From Papilionanthe hookeriana x Papilionanthe teres (lineage: Eukaryota > Streptophyta > Magnoliopsida > Asparagales > Orchidaceae), in assembly GCA_022702705.1 (NCBI GenBank), contig CM040434.1, positions 56,508,491 to 56,572,490 of the forward strand: a stretch of DNA of 64,000 nucleotides, given 5' to 3'. Every line of letters begins with the position of its first letter. Positions within the stretch are counted from its first letter, which is position 1. Shown here piece after piece: positions 44,434 through 58,752 of this stretch. The position numbers and the translations under genes were made by a program. Under the pieces are notes generated by a model. The model ran no database searches. It saw nothing but the letters and a program-made list of their open reading frames with translations, and was not told where the DNA came from.

Positions 44434-46657
44434 GTAAGACCTCGACTCGTTGATTTCCTCCGACTCTGTCCTTCAACCTAGTTTGTAATTGATTTATTGT
44501 TTTTAGCGATTTTTCCTTTTTGGTATTTTGTTGCTTGAGATGCGGCAAGTTGCTCTATATATATATATATGTTAATTTTGCTAAGCAATTATGTTTTTCT
44601 TGCTAACGTTAAACGTTGATAAAATTGATTTATAGATTGATTTTTGTAGTTTAAATTTCTATCTCAGGTTTTTGTTATGTTTTATAATTTTAACTATAGT
44701 TTAAAAAATAGGGTTATTTGGGAATTTAGCATTTGCGGTCCAAATGTGTTATTCTATTAGCTATGTTGTTTGATTCATAGAGTCTCATTGACTTAAGCGT
44801 TTATGATGTAATGTGAATCAATTGATAATAGATTTGAATATTTAATACATGTACAACCTTGAAACTTGTGAAACACAATGATAATTATTGCGTGCTAAAA
44901 AAATTAAGGACAGTAGAGTAATAATTTAACATCTTAACATTGCATAAAGATCCAACACACATATAAATAATTAAAAAAAAATCTTGGGGGGATCCCCATA
45001 ATTTTTTTAAGTAGAAAACCGCTAAATAGAAAAAAAAATCATAAGTTTTGATCCAGGGAAATAATCCAATATGAAATCAAGAGTACATTGGTCTACTATT
45101 AATCAGGACTAGGAAAAATGAGATTATAAGATTATGTTGAAATCATAATTGCTTTGAAATAACCTAATGGATACAACTCTATAAGGGTAGCTAGGACTAT
45201 AATTGTTGTAGTTTGGTTATAATAGTTGTGGTCGGGCTATAACAATTATAGTTGGCTATAAAAATCATTGTTGACTATAAAAGTCATAGTTGGTGGCTAT
45301 AATATCTATATTAGTGTTACTAAAGCCGTAGTTAGAAGGTATAATAACCTTAAGCAATAACAACCATATTTGACTACAGAAGCTGCTGTTGATGGCTATA
45401 ACAATCGTAGTAGAGCTACCAAAGTGATAGTTGGAGGCCGTAATAGCCATAATTGGGTACAATAATTGTTGATGGTAGTTGATAATGGCTAGTTGTTGGC
45501 GGCGAACTTTGGTGGTCGACAGCGATCTTAAGTGACCGACGATAACTGCTGAGACTTTAAGTGTTAAGCTTTAGTAGCTAACTCTTCTTTTCTCTTTTCC
45601 ATTTTAAGTGAAGAATGTGGGCCTGTTTAGATTTATTGAGGAGAGTATTTGGTAAATATCATAATATTAAAATACTTCATGAGACGATCCACATTGATTC
45701 CCTTGTTCATATGCTTTTTTTTTTTCAATATTCAAGTGTCGGAATTAGTTGGTCTTAGGCTAGTTGGATTCTCACAGAGATGTTCGATTTGACTATAAAC
45801 ATGCCAAAATTTGTGATTATTTGACATACAAATGGATGCACCAAAGTCTTTGACTCATATTAAGTTTTTGATCTGGGCTCACTTGAACTCTGATTGGATT
45901 CATTTGTCGTTATTGGGTAATCATCTTGTCAATATACTCAATTTGACTATAAACTTATTGATATTGGGACTTGATTTAAATCTGGATTTCTTTTTTGCTC
46001 AAAATGCATCAAGATTTGTGCACAATGATAAAAATTTCTTGGTGATACATCAATAATCATACTTAAATTTGGATAGTTATACATCATATGATTTAATTTT
46101 TTGCTTAGATTTCAATGTTATTCGCAGATTTGACTACAAGAATTTTAGCTACAATGCACAAGGCCATTAAGAATGTTTGTCGATATGATTGGTGTAAAAT
46201 ATGAATCATGTTTATTAGGTTTAGACATGGTCCAATTTTTTGTTTGAGATGATGACATAGAGCAATGACTAGGTTGCTGCCATTAACAATTTATCTTTGA
46301 AATGTGGAAATATTTTTATATTTGATGCAAATATTTTTATTGAGCACATCAATGCCTATTTTGATCCAGTCCCGTAGTTGTGGAAGTTCTATCATCATCG
46401 TAGCACTCCAGGTTTTCTTTTATTAGGATAAACTGATGCCCTCATTTATGAAGTAATTTATATATTTCTCTTGAATATTTATTTTTCTTGTGGAATCTCG
46501 CTTTGTTATTCATCACTAAATTATTGTTGAGTTTCATGTTTCTAATTTTACTTTAATTGTTCATGACTAGTATTGATTTGTTTGATGTTGTAACAGAAGA
46601 TGATTATTTCAATGTTATGTTGAGCGATAACAATTTTGTATTTAACAGTTGTAACAG
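44434..46657. other. Probable 5' UTR intron
   Basis: No coding homology is seen. It includes the degenerate repeat at 45170-45500. Confidence 0.4.
45170..45500. repeat. Degenerate GGCTATAA(C/T)AATCrTAGTTG repeat
   Basis: A dozen or so loose copies of a 20-27 bp unit with cores GGCTATAA and GTAGTTGG. Heavily diverged. Confidence 0.6.
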
Positions 46658-49600
46658 ATGGCATCATTCCAGATGAATGAAAATTCAATGCCATGTACGA
46701 CTTGTAGCCCTGTTGAAGGGGAACAAATTTGGACAATAAGAGCCTCTGAAGATTTTGACAATCAATCAACTTGTTTCCATAATTCTGACGTATGTTGCAT
46801 ATTTTCTGTTGTAGTTTATTTATTAGGGTTCTCTTCTTTGTTTAAAATTTCAACTTGCGTGCACTCGTTTGAAAAGGCCTATCACTTTATAATTAGAATA
46901 GTTGTATGGTACTTCCGTCACCTGAATTGTTTCTCATCATTTACATTTATCCAACAAGATTTGTTTACAAGCTCATATACTACAACAATTGTCTTCCATA
47001 TATTTTTTTGTATTTCATCATGTAAAATATACTTCAAATTGAAAATTGACTTAATTCTTATTTTTTTCATAATATATTCATTTTGCTTTTCAAAATAATT
47101 TGATTTACCTGAATATACATAAAAGTTTTGCATTTTTGAAAATTATCCAGCTTGGACATTAAATATAACCTTCCATAACTATGAATTATTGCTAAATTTT
47201 TTAAACCAAGGTTTCCAATAAATGAAGGAGTTGAGTGATAGTACTTGATGTCATGTATCTTGACATTCTATGGTAACATAGGACTAGACTAGTGACTAGT
47301 TTGAGGCTTGCACGCACATGATCATGCACCAATACATTATTGGCATGGATTCCTTTGATGCTTTATGCTATTTTGATTTGCATTCCGTTTGATTTGCATT
47401 CATCTCTATGTTGAATCACCTATCAACTAGGTAGCAATCATATTAACAAGATTGTACCGTCGACATTGATATCCAGGAGGCATGCAATCATAACTTAATG
47501 CATGTTCTTTAAGAAGAATGTTCAATAACAAGGTATTTATCAACAAAATGATCTTGATTGACTTCATGTAACTGGAGTCTATGATCAGCTGACATCAACC
47601 AGAATATTGCACATATAAATTGGTTATGCTACACATGGATAATTTCAAGAGACTTGAATTTATGCAGTAATTTACTTGATAAAGCAAACTATCCATTATA
47701 CGACATCAATTTGCACATTCTGTTCAATATAAAAGTAATCCTGTAACAAGTGTTTAAGATAATACTCCCAATAAAGGAAAATATGTTTATCTCTTAATAA
47801 ATAAATAAATTTTAATTGCCATTACATGCATCACTCAAATTCCACATTCTTCTATGAACCAAAGAAGCTTCACTAGATGAGATCCTGGATTTTTCCTGAT
47901 ATTGTTAAAATGACCAGTTTGAAGATCCTATGGAGCTTTTGTGGCAGAACATTCGTTTGTCAGTTCTTTTGTTTGATTGCTGGTGAAGCTTAAATGAATG
48001 GCTGTTTGAATGCATATCATGCTGAACTTGTTATTTTATGTGGCCTGTATTTTACTTTACTTTTCAGCACATGTCAATCAGTTGATTTTTCCTTCCTTAA
48101 TAAGCTATTAGGTTTCGTATTATTATATTTCTTTTGTTTAAATTATCTTTTTGACTTTGCAGATCTTGAAGAGTGGGACTTTATTTATATCATCTAAAGG
48201 TTTGTCTTTTTACAGTTACTGGATATGATAATTCCTCATTTATCTAGATTTTTGGTGTTCTTGTCTACATTGACATATCTAGCCATCTTTGGTTTTCTTC
48301 TTTTATCTTTTCTAGTTCGCTGGCCTAACCTTCTAAAGTATTATGCAATTCACTTGGCGTAGCTCTTTTAGAGCTTTGACTTTCAACCAAAAGGTCATGG
48401 GTTCAAGGCTTTGCATATGTGGTGTGGGTGCGTTTGGACGTATAAAAATAAAAATAAAAATAAAAAAGTTTTATGAAGCACATATTAATCCTTTTTTTGT
48501 TAGTTATATTGAGGAGTTTTTACTTGACTGCTCAGATTGGTCTTCTTCTGCTATCTTTGTTCTCTTAGTTCCCCTTTTGAAATAATTAAATTAGCTATTG
48601 TTTGAATTGTTTTACTCGAAAGAGAAATGCTACAACTAGTCACAACATTTGTTTAGCAACTATATCCTACACTGGCAGTTCTTCCGTGCTTGCATTTTCT
48701 TAATCTGAGAAGTTTATGCTGTATTTTTTTCTATTTTTATGGATAATTACAATTTTTGATATGCTGTTGGTCATGCAAAAAGTCAAAAGCCAAATACATT
48801 TTTCCAGACAATCAAAATGGTCAACGTGTTATGAAAATTATAGAGAATGACCATTTTCCCGTCTTTGAACCTGTTTGGTATTGTTTGTGATTTTAACAGT
48901 ATTCCATAAGCTCAGCTCATCAGTGATCATAATGAATTCACAGGAATTGGATGGTCGTCTTGGAAAAAACGGTGGTTTGTTCTTTCTCGCAAATCATTGA
49001 CGTTTTATAGACTTGACCTTGTAAGTTGTGCATTTATGTTCATTTCACTACCTTGTTATCTTTAGGTTTTTTTTTCTTATGAATTTATTAATAAGGTATC
49101 ATATATAGCTACAATTTTGTTATGAAATTTTTTTCCTCTATTTGATATGGCTTGTGAAAGTTGAGAAGTAGATTATATTTTACTGAAATTGGACCATAGT
49201 GATTCCTATGCCCATGATTAGTGGAAGTTTGGAGAAATTAGAAATGATTACAGGAGCATCACACTACAGTTCATTAAAGATTGGTCAATATTGCCTTAAT
49301 ACATTTGATTTAGTTTATCATTAATAGACTTGAAGCCACATCGCCATTTGTTTTTTAATGTCTGATTTTTAAAGTAAGCTGGTTAATATTATGTCAAAAA
49401 TGTATTCCTATGTAGTCATTTATATACAGTTTACTTCTCGAGGAACGAGAGTGCTCACATCATGCGCCGAAGTGTTCCTGATTGCTATAGTTGTTCTAGT
49501 CAACTCTGAAAGAAGGGTTTTTGGGATTGTTTTGTGAATTTAGAACTATTTTATGGTTTTATTCCATTGGATACATTGGGAGATATGTGGCAAATAAGAT

Positions 49601-52519
49601 ACAGTCTTCTTTATTGCTACGTATCCACTGGACATTTTTTATAGGAATGCTAAAAGAACATTTTTTATTTATTGGAAATGAATAACGATATTTTTTATAA
49701 GCAATTTTTTTTTTCCCCTTACATCTAACATTGTTTGCTAATTCGGTTAATTTTGTTACTTCTGTATTTTTCCTTCGAACTAGATTTTTTTTGCTTATAT
49801 CTTCATAATGAAGGTTTTCTCATACCCTTCATTGAGTATATTAGAAGTGACAGATGAATAATATAATAGATGGTTTCTGACTTTGACGTGGTTTATTTTA
49901 AAGCTTGCCAAATCTTGAAGCGTTTCTTTTGTTTTCACATTCAGAATGCTCTACCTCAGAAAGGAAGTGAAGCATCAAACTCTCCCCTTGGTGGCATTGA
50001 ACTCAGCAAATCAGGGAGGTTAGGATTTTTTTGGGTTGCAATTTATTTTTGTTTTCTATTTTGATTATTATGTGATGAAACTTATATTGTTACCAACATA
50101 CATAAACTTACGATTATTTAACTGCAGTGTGGTTGTAAAAACAGACAAAAAACTCTTTACTGTCCTTCCTGGTAATCCGAATGGAAGAGTTTTCTCATTT
50201 AAGGTTTTTTTTTTCCCTTTATGCTATTAAACTTATTTTGCTATTCTGTTGTCAAGATTTGATTTAGGCTGTCATTTTTACTTAAAAATTTTTTATTGTT
50301 GAACAGACCGAAACCTTGGACGAACTAAATGACTGGAAAGCTGCAATTGAAGGTGCTTTGGCTCAAGCACGTAGTGCCACCAAAGAAATGGTGCATAATG
50401 AAATATGCCTTAATGAAGTAGCTGACTCAATTGAAGCTTCAGTTGAGCAATGTAATTTCATATGCTAGCACATTAATAGGATTATATTGTCTTTTTGCTT
50501 TGCGCACGTAGTTTATATTATCCCAACTTTATTTAGAAGTTCGATACATTTTCATTTGTATAACTTATTCACTCATTCTTTTTCTTTTTATTTTTTTTTT
50601 CAACACCATGAATTTTATATTAGGAACATATTGTTTATAATAAAGGAAGTTTTTATAATGCGGGTTTTTTAAATGATTTTTAAACAGAAAAGAGGCTGCT
50701 CATGAATTTTGTTTATTATGATGCATATGAATTTCTATTTCCCAAGTTTTTAATATGCAGAAAATAAGCAGAAGTTATTAGGGAAAGGATCCTAAAATAG
50801 GTTTATTGAGTTGATGTCGGCGTTATTTTGGGTGTGGAGTTGCTCGTTGGAAGCTGTCCGTCGCCGGAATCGGAATCCCGTCGCTCGCTTCGGAAGGACG
50901 TTTTAATTTACATATATATATAATTTTTGAAAAATATGAAATCAAACTGACCCCATATTTTTCATAGTTTAAATGAAAGAATACTACACCTCAAGACCTG
51001 TATTTATCTCGAAAGATAAACACAAAACTTGAGGGTGAGGCTCGATCAAATAAACTAAGAAATATATGACGTCCGTTTGGTCTGTGAAACTATTTTATTT
51101 GCCGATAAATTTTCCTATTTAATATGAAGAATTAAATAGAGTTTATATTAAGCTGAGTTCAGAAAAACTTCCTATAAGGGCAATCCCCTATAGTTAATTA
51201 CATCATAAATGATCGAAATCACTTAAGAAAACTCTCGATAAAAATCAAGAAATATTATCTTCAAGGAGGTCAAAAGGATAGAACTTTTCAACGACATCGG
51301 TTAAAGAGGTGTGAAAGGGGATTTACTCAAATTTGGAGTATTTTATTGTATAATTCAAAGGAGGAAAAACTAGGGGATGTCATAGATTCTGAGGAGAACC
51401 TCAGTGACTTCCCAAGTTATCCTATTGTTTGGCTTGAATTTAGAGGAAAAATTATTTAAATGTTTCATCATGCAGATTTTATTTAATTAGGACTTACATT
51501 TGTGTGAAACGATCACACGAATAGCCTGGAAGATGTGAGGATTTAGGTCGTGACGAACTACAACCTCGGAGTCCTAAGACGAGTTGGGGCTTATATTGTA
51601 CAACGGAGCTATACAAAAGCCTAAAGAAAACTTGAGGATTTATGTCACACTAGGCGATCAACCTCGAAATCATATGGATTTTTGTTTTTTTACTAAGGAA
51701 TGGTTCAGCTGATGTAGATATGTTTTGTTGTTGAAGATGACCGTGCTGCCCACCGTGTTAGCTCCAAGCTCCTTGTCGTGACGAGTTTAAGTTTTCTAGG
51801 GTATCAGGTTATGATGTCAAATCAGGCGGCCATATGGTTGTAGTCCTTTAAATACCCTATGAAAGCATGTTTAAAGTTGTGCAGTGTATAGCGTAACAGC
51901 AGGATGTATAACACAGGAAAAGTAGTAGAGTATGCAGTAAAGAGTGCGGTACAACATGCTATGTGGGAAAAGAAAAGTAGCAGGTACAAAAGTAACATGC
52001 TATGAATATAAAACAAACCTGTATACCTGAGAGATTCGTTGTTTTCTTAGATGTAGCAGACTCAAATGGATCATGAATGCAAAGTAGAAAAAGAAATGCC
52101 GTCCAGAAAAACTCGGGAAAGAATGGTAAATGATCCACGATGGAAAACTCGGGAAAACAGTTTAAACAAAATCATCAAAACCTCGGAAAAATCCCGGAGA
52201 AAAGACCACGAGTGCTTTACCAAAATCATACGAAAAATCCAAAGAAAACCGCAAGCACTCGGGTCGGTGCTAGGCTCAGAAATTATGTATATCTTCACTC
52301 GAGGGTCGTCAAAGGCTACTCGGTCACCTGAATGTATAAAGCCCGACACTCAACTAGAAGGGTGTCCTATTGAACCTAACTTAGGAAGGGTGTTTCTTAG
52401 CCCACTACTAGTAATTGACCAGTGGACAATCAAACTATAGTATATATTTAAAATCATATTTTTAGCATGCACCTGAATTTCAGACATACAAAAGAAAGTT
52501 GTGTTGATTTTGTTTGTAG

Positions 52520-52563
<44 letters not shown>

Positions 52564-55398
52564 TATATATATTCATTTTTTATCAGTTTTTGAAAATTAC
52601 GATTGTCCTTGAGTCGATCATTTCGTCGGGCGCAGGGTCGCCAACAATCTAAGAAGGTACGGGTGCCCCGCTAGTCTTGTAGCGGTGAATGATACCGTCA
52701 TCCTACGGTTCACCAGGTCCTTGGAGTGGGTTCTGATGTCGTAGGATGAAATATCATTCCACTCTACCATTGTTGTGTTTTTGTCATCAACATCCTGTGC
52801 CCCAAAACAAAACCAAAACCAAAACCAAGAAAAACAGAAAATAAACAAAAAAACAAAAGGGGAAGGAAAGAAGACTAACTCACCTCCAAATTCAATTAAA
52901 AACTAGACGCTTCCAAACCCCACAAATTAAACCAAAGAGGAGTAATCCGAGAAAGACCCCCACTAGCATTTCCAAATCCCAGATATTGAAATTTTCCAAT
53001 TCCCAACTTGATTCACAGCCTAACATATCATATAAATACGAAATTTTCCAATAGAACTGAGTAGATGCTCACGACCAAGACAAGACGGAGCCAAAGAAGC
53101 TCACGGCCAAAGCAACCCAAGGTACAAAAGGAGAACCATCTCAAATATTGCTTTTAACATATAAGAAAGTGAACGGACAAGCTCTTATAAACCTTCCAAA
53201 TCGGCCTCAATTCCACCAAGCAAGGCATAGTAAAGATGCCCAAATATATTCTGCAATCACCTCATTCTATAAGCAAATCAAGTGAGTCTCAAGCTACAAT
53301 CCCGAAATCTCCCAAATTAAGACATCAAAATAAGCTAGATCCAAACCATCATAAGGCATAAAAGGACTCACTATAAGGCTATAACCGCAGCCCAACACAA
53401 AACCAAGCTATCAGAACAAAGTGAAATCGAGCCCCCAAACGAAGCCCAAAACAAATCCCTTAAAGCATTTGAGCAGGCACAAGTATAACACATCAAAATG
53501 TGCTCTTGGGTAGGAGCTACAGCAAGCGAACCGAGCCCCCCCAAACAAGGCCAGAAACAAATCCATAATAAGGCTGAAATCAAACTCAGCACAAGACCAA
53601 AAGATTGAACCATCACAGGGCTGAAACCGAGCCCACATAAGACCCAAACCTAAGCCATAGTAAGGCTGAAATCAAGCCCAACACAAAGCCAAAATTTGAG
53701 CCACAAGAAGGTTGAAACCGAGCCAAGCACAAGGCCAAGACAAGCCCAATATAAAGGCAAAACTGCAGCTGCCATAAGCCAAAAATCAAGCCATCACAAG
53801 GCTGAAACCGAGCTAAGCACAAGGCCAATACAAGCCTAACACAAGGCCAAAATTAAACCATCATCAGGCTGAAATCAAACCAAGCACAAGGATGAAAACT
53901 GCAGCATCAAATAAGCCTCACACATATATTTAAAACGTTTCAAAACAGTCAACAAAATTTCTCCCAGATCAAAATAAAGCCCCTCATAACATGTATTTTC
54001 AAACCAAAGGTGCTCATGAAATGCTGAAATCAAGTCCCTAGCAAAGGTTAAAGCGAATGGAGTCAAGCCTCCCACAGCTATTGAGCAGGGAAATGAACAA
54101 TACACCAAAGTAGGCTCTCGGGTAAGGGCTAAAACAAGTAAACCGAGCCCCCAAACAAGGCCAAAAACAAATCCTTCCAAGCTTTTAAGTAGAAACAAAT
54201 ACAGTTCATCAAAATAGGCTCTCGGATAAGGGCTAAAGCAAGTAAACCGAGCCCCTAAACAAGGCAAAAAATGGGTCCGACAAAGCTTCGTATATAAAGT
54301 TTATATAATTGAAACATAGCCTCAGCTCGAAACTGAAAACCGAGCCATTAATAAGAGCCAAACTTGAGCCACTACCACATCCTCATGCTTTCAATATATC
54401 AAAACATAAAGCTACCACATGCTTCAAATAAAAACGAATATAAAATCTTTCCAAATCAATACCAGCATGCATTTTTGAGCCAAAGAAAACTTAAGACATT
54501 AAAACCAAGCCTTCCATATGCTTGCAAGACCAAATGAGCCTTTCAACATTTCATGTTAGATAGGAGTAAATGTAAAGCTATATGATACATATCCCAACAT
54601 GCTTATAAAGAGGACTAGCATGATCTTAAGGCCACACTTTTAATATTTTGAACTTGCTCTGAACAAAAGAAATATTAGGAGATAATAGCATGCCATTCTT
54701 GCACCATTTCAAACAAATAATCAAGTCTAAGTCCTAGAACAAGCTCACATTTCCATTTTTCACATGCTTAAGTAATAAATATTCTCAAATGCAGGTACTA
54801 TAATAAAAACTAGCATGCCATTGGAAGAGGGTGAAAAGAACTAAGCTCTTTAAACAAAGCAAATAATCCATCTCACGGCACATGGGTGCCCAACCGAATA
54901 GCCAAATAGCAAGAAGAAACAGAACCGGGCAAAGTGAAGCAAACCCAAGTCCCACGAAGCAAGGCTAGGTAAGAGATAAGTGGGAAAAAGTGTTACCAGC
55001 TAGTGTAGAGTACACAAGAAGAGCAAAGAATTCAAGATTCACTCCAGCAGCACCTCCCCACCTCTTCGAAAATTTCGAGCAGCACCCAACCCTACCCCAA
55101 ATGGGGGTTCTTATAGACCAGAGGAAGGGGAGGTGTGCTGAACTTACCTGTAGGGTAGAACCCAAGTGCAGGGAGGCACGAGAAATGGCGACAAAGTGCC
55201 ACAGGAAGGAGCAGAGGCTCGACAGCAAGAATACACAACGATAGGTCGAACAGAAGATGAGAGCGTGCGTGCGGCTTGAGAGAGGCCACAACAGAGGATA
55301 CGAGTATGGGAGAGCAGGATTTGGTCGGACGACCTGCTCGTGCGCGGGAGAGGGAAGAATTTAGGACTTAAGATTTATTTAGAGGGGGAAATATATGG

Positions 55399-55430
<32 letters not shown>

Positions 55431-58400
55431 CGACATAAGTATTATTATTATTATTATTATAATTATAATAATTTCCGTTTTGCACATTTTCCCCCCGACA
55501 GGCTATCGTCGCGAAACGAACATTAATTTTAGGCAAAATCGACGTTCCGGACGCATCGGCGCAGTCCGTTTCGTCATTCGGGGTCGTTCGGACAACCTCG
55601 TTGACGGTCGTGCCGAAAGTGCGTCAAATCTGATTCTTTTTGAAATTCTGACTTTGATGTCGATCATCCTGGCATTCTGACTTCAGTTCCAGTCCATTGC
55701 AGAGAAATTGAAGGCGTCGAGGCCGTAAACTGAGAATTTGTGCGTCCAGTAGTGCAATACGTGCACGAGGCTGTTCTAATGTCCAGTGATCCTATGGGGA
55801 CTCCATTTGAATTTCTGACGTCAATTCCGACCTGCTATAAGCTAGCGGTACGGAGTCTCGTGCAAGATTTTAAAGAGTAACGAAGTGGTTTCAGACACTT
55901 TAAAACGAGGTGGGTCTCATTGCTAGGAATCTAGGATCGTCGGGGAAGCTCCTGAAGCTAGAATCCTAAATCTAGGAGGAAAACTAAACCTCGACAAAAA
56001 CGAGGTCAACAATTGATTCATTGATCTTGAATTTGTGCTTTTTTCAAATTTTTTCGATGATGAACCCTTCCACTTTGTTTTACAATGTCTTTACTCCATT
56101 CACGTTAGTTTAAAGGGTACAAGAAGTTTCACATCTAAATTCCATATATTTTTTATTGTTTGTTTGAGTTGTGAATAAAAGTGATTGATATTTGCGGAAA
56201 TGAGGGAAATATCCTTTTTAATAAATTATTTTCAGGCATTATACGGAAAGTTTGGTTACAAATGCCATCCCTATAAGAATACCTAGTCAACGTGTCAATG
56301 AAATTTGATGGAGATCATAACCTCCGCCATTTGTTTCTGTTCGTCTAGGCTTAAATCAACGTATATCATGTGAAGTATAACTTAATGTCTTTATTCTATA
56401 TTTTTTATCATGGCAATTTTTTTGTAGAAATACTTGTATTTACCCATTTTTCTCTGTTTTCATTATTGTATTTGAAAATATTGGCCAAACTTGAAGGATG
56501 CTTATGTGTTTTTTTTATCTTCAATTGTCAACCATTTGACGTTATGACATAATTTATATTGTCCTCTTTACAGGGAAGGATAGGCCTCGTACTTCATCGT
56601 CAATCATTGGGAGGCCAGTCTTACTGGCTCTAGAAGAGATTGACGGGTCTCCTTCTTTCTTAGAGAAGGCCTTTAGGTTCATTGAAGAGCATGGCAAGTT
56701 ATTTCTTAGCATTATTTTTAATTTTATTTTGATCTGGATTCTTATAATTCCTCCCGCTCCTTACTTAAAAAAATAACTTTTTGTTACTTCGGCAAACGAA
56801 GGCACGAATGATATTGCTTTGCATAGTTTTTACCTATGAAGACTTTACTTTGCTGAACTACCATAGAATAATGGTTTTGTTTCAATTTAACAAGGCGGAT
56901 AAATAAGTTTCAACAACATTAAATGTCATTTTTCATGCATTGCTTGTAGCAGATACTTGATCACTTTTATGTTTATGTTGGTGATCAGCTGTTTGTTATG
57001 TAGGCATTGATTAATAAAGCCAAAAATTATGCTAGTAAGGCCTTTATTTAAAAAAAAAAAAGGACTTTATGATGCCAGAATTAATCTGGACCACAATAGT
57101 GAAACAAATATTATTACTGAAATCAAATAAGTGATTATAATCAAACATACTTGAAAGGAAAATTTCAACATACAACACAAACTTACACTAGTGCTTGATC
57201 CAGGAGTGATGGAGGTCGAGGAGTGGAGATAGGTAGCTGGGTTGTGAGTGGTTGATAGCAAAAGAAAGGGCTGAAATTGCGTTTGTAGCGAGCCGGAGGA
57301 CTGAGACTATAATAACTAAATTTAATAAAAATAGAAAATTTGATTAATACTGTCTGATTTTCTGTTTCCATTTTGGTTGATTCCAAGCTCTCGGTCGGGT
57401 TGGACAAAAGTGGTGCTAGAAAAAAATGTTTAGGATCATTTAATGTAAATTTAATGTAATAGCCAACATGATAATTGCAAGAAATTTTATGATGTTAAAA
57501 ATTGAAAATTTAAGCTAACATTAATGAAGTAATTATTTTTATTCAAGCAAATAGATGCACCCCAGATTCAGGAAGAGAGAATTGTGTTAGAAATGAAGAA
57601 GTACCACCTGCCTTAAATGAGAATAAGAATGTCCCGACCCAGATGATGAGACATGACTCAGCTGATTTAGGAGTCCAAACTGCAATCTAGTAGGGGTGAC
57701 TTTAAGATATTTCAATATCTATATTCACCTTTGTTTAAAGGAACTAAAAATCCAATTGAAGCGGAGAACTGATTGATGCGAATTGAGAAGATATTAGATA
57801 GCATGATGTGCCATGATGAAAGAAGAGTATCTTTAGCTACATTTGTGCTAGATGGAGAAGCTGAAAGCTAGTGGTATAGACAGCGTCAGGATGGATTGGG
57901 GGATGTACCCAATGTGATGCTAAGTTGGGAGGATTTTGTGAAACATTTTAGAGAGTGGTTTGTACCCCTATCTGCTCGAAAATAAATGCGGGAAAAATTT
58001 ATTAAGTTGGTGTAAGGAGAAAAGTCAGTTATGTAGTATGATGCAGAGTTCACTGAATCACTGCACTATCAAGCTGTGCTGCACAACTGATAGCTATTGC
58101 AAAAGAGAAGTGTTACAGATTTCTTTTTGAATTCACGAATTCGATGAGACAATTGTTGTTGCCATTGAGAATTGATGATTACTTAGTGTTGGTAAAACTT
58201 GCTAGGCGAGTAGAAATTGATTATCAGCTTACTCAGAAGAAAAACATGCAGAAGAGGAAGAATACTGATGAGGTAGAGCATGTGAACCAATCAGAGGGAT
58301 CTAATCGGAAAAATCCAAAGTTTAGTCTTGATAGACTTAGTGGTGGCACTCACGAAGTACCGTGGTTGCTTGTACTAAGTGTGGAATACAACATATAGGT

Positions 58401-58687
58401 GGATATTAGATGGGCTCTCATAACCATGCTACTTGTGTCGCCAGCCTAGTCATATAGCGAGATGTTGTCCATCACTTGGTCAGAAAATTTTAGAAGAGCA
58501 GGAATCAGTTGGAGCTCCTTCACAGAAGCTTGCAGGGACAAGGAGGAATAGACTTTATAACTTTAACTCATACTCAAGTTCAACCAAGGCGATCTTTTCG
58601 ATCTCAAATTTATTCCCTTACTGTTGATGCTACACGGGATTGGTGATTGTTTTGTTTTATCGCATGTTATAGGAGTGGCATTCTAGT

Positions 58688-58752
<65 letters not shown>

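Larger units (their letters stand above)
50810..56011 (-). mobile_element. 5.2 kb LTR-type insertion in intron 6
   Basis: Flanked by ATTGA on both sides (50805-50809 and 56012-56016). The right edge is TGTTGACCTCG on the minus strand, similar to segment E at 9150; the left edge is GTTGATGTCGG. A minus-strand TATA-like CTATAAGAACC near 55110 lies upstream of a G/C-rich leader. Near 52630 the minus strand reads TTGGCGACCCTGCGCCCGAC, which looks like the TGGCGAC-type PBS of Tat/Ogre elements. That would make 52650-56011 a very long LTR. No gag or pol reading is recognisable and no second LTR copy was found, so it is non-autonomous or deleted. It accounts for most of the 6.1 kb intron. Confidence 0.6.

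Noticed and set aside
44092..44481. 129-codon frame upstream of the RhoGAP gene as a coding exon
   Set aside because: No similarity to any protein, starts inside the TATA duplication, and fits better as 5' UTR with a GTAAGA donor.
54965..55291. Overlapping frames on both strands near 55.1 kb
   Set aside because: GC-rich leader-like zone of the intron 6 insertion; frames on both strands, none with a known domain.
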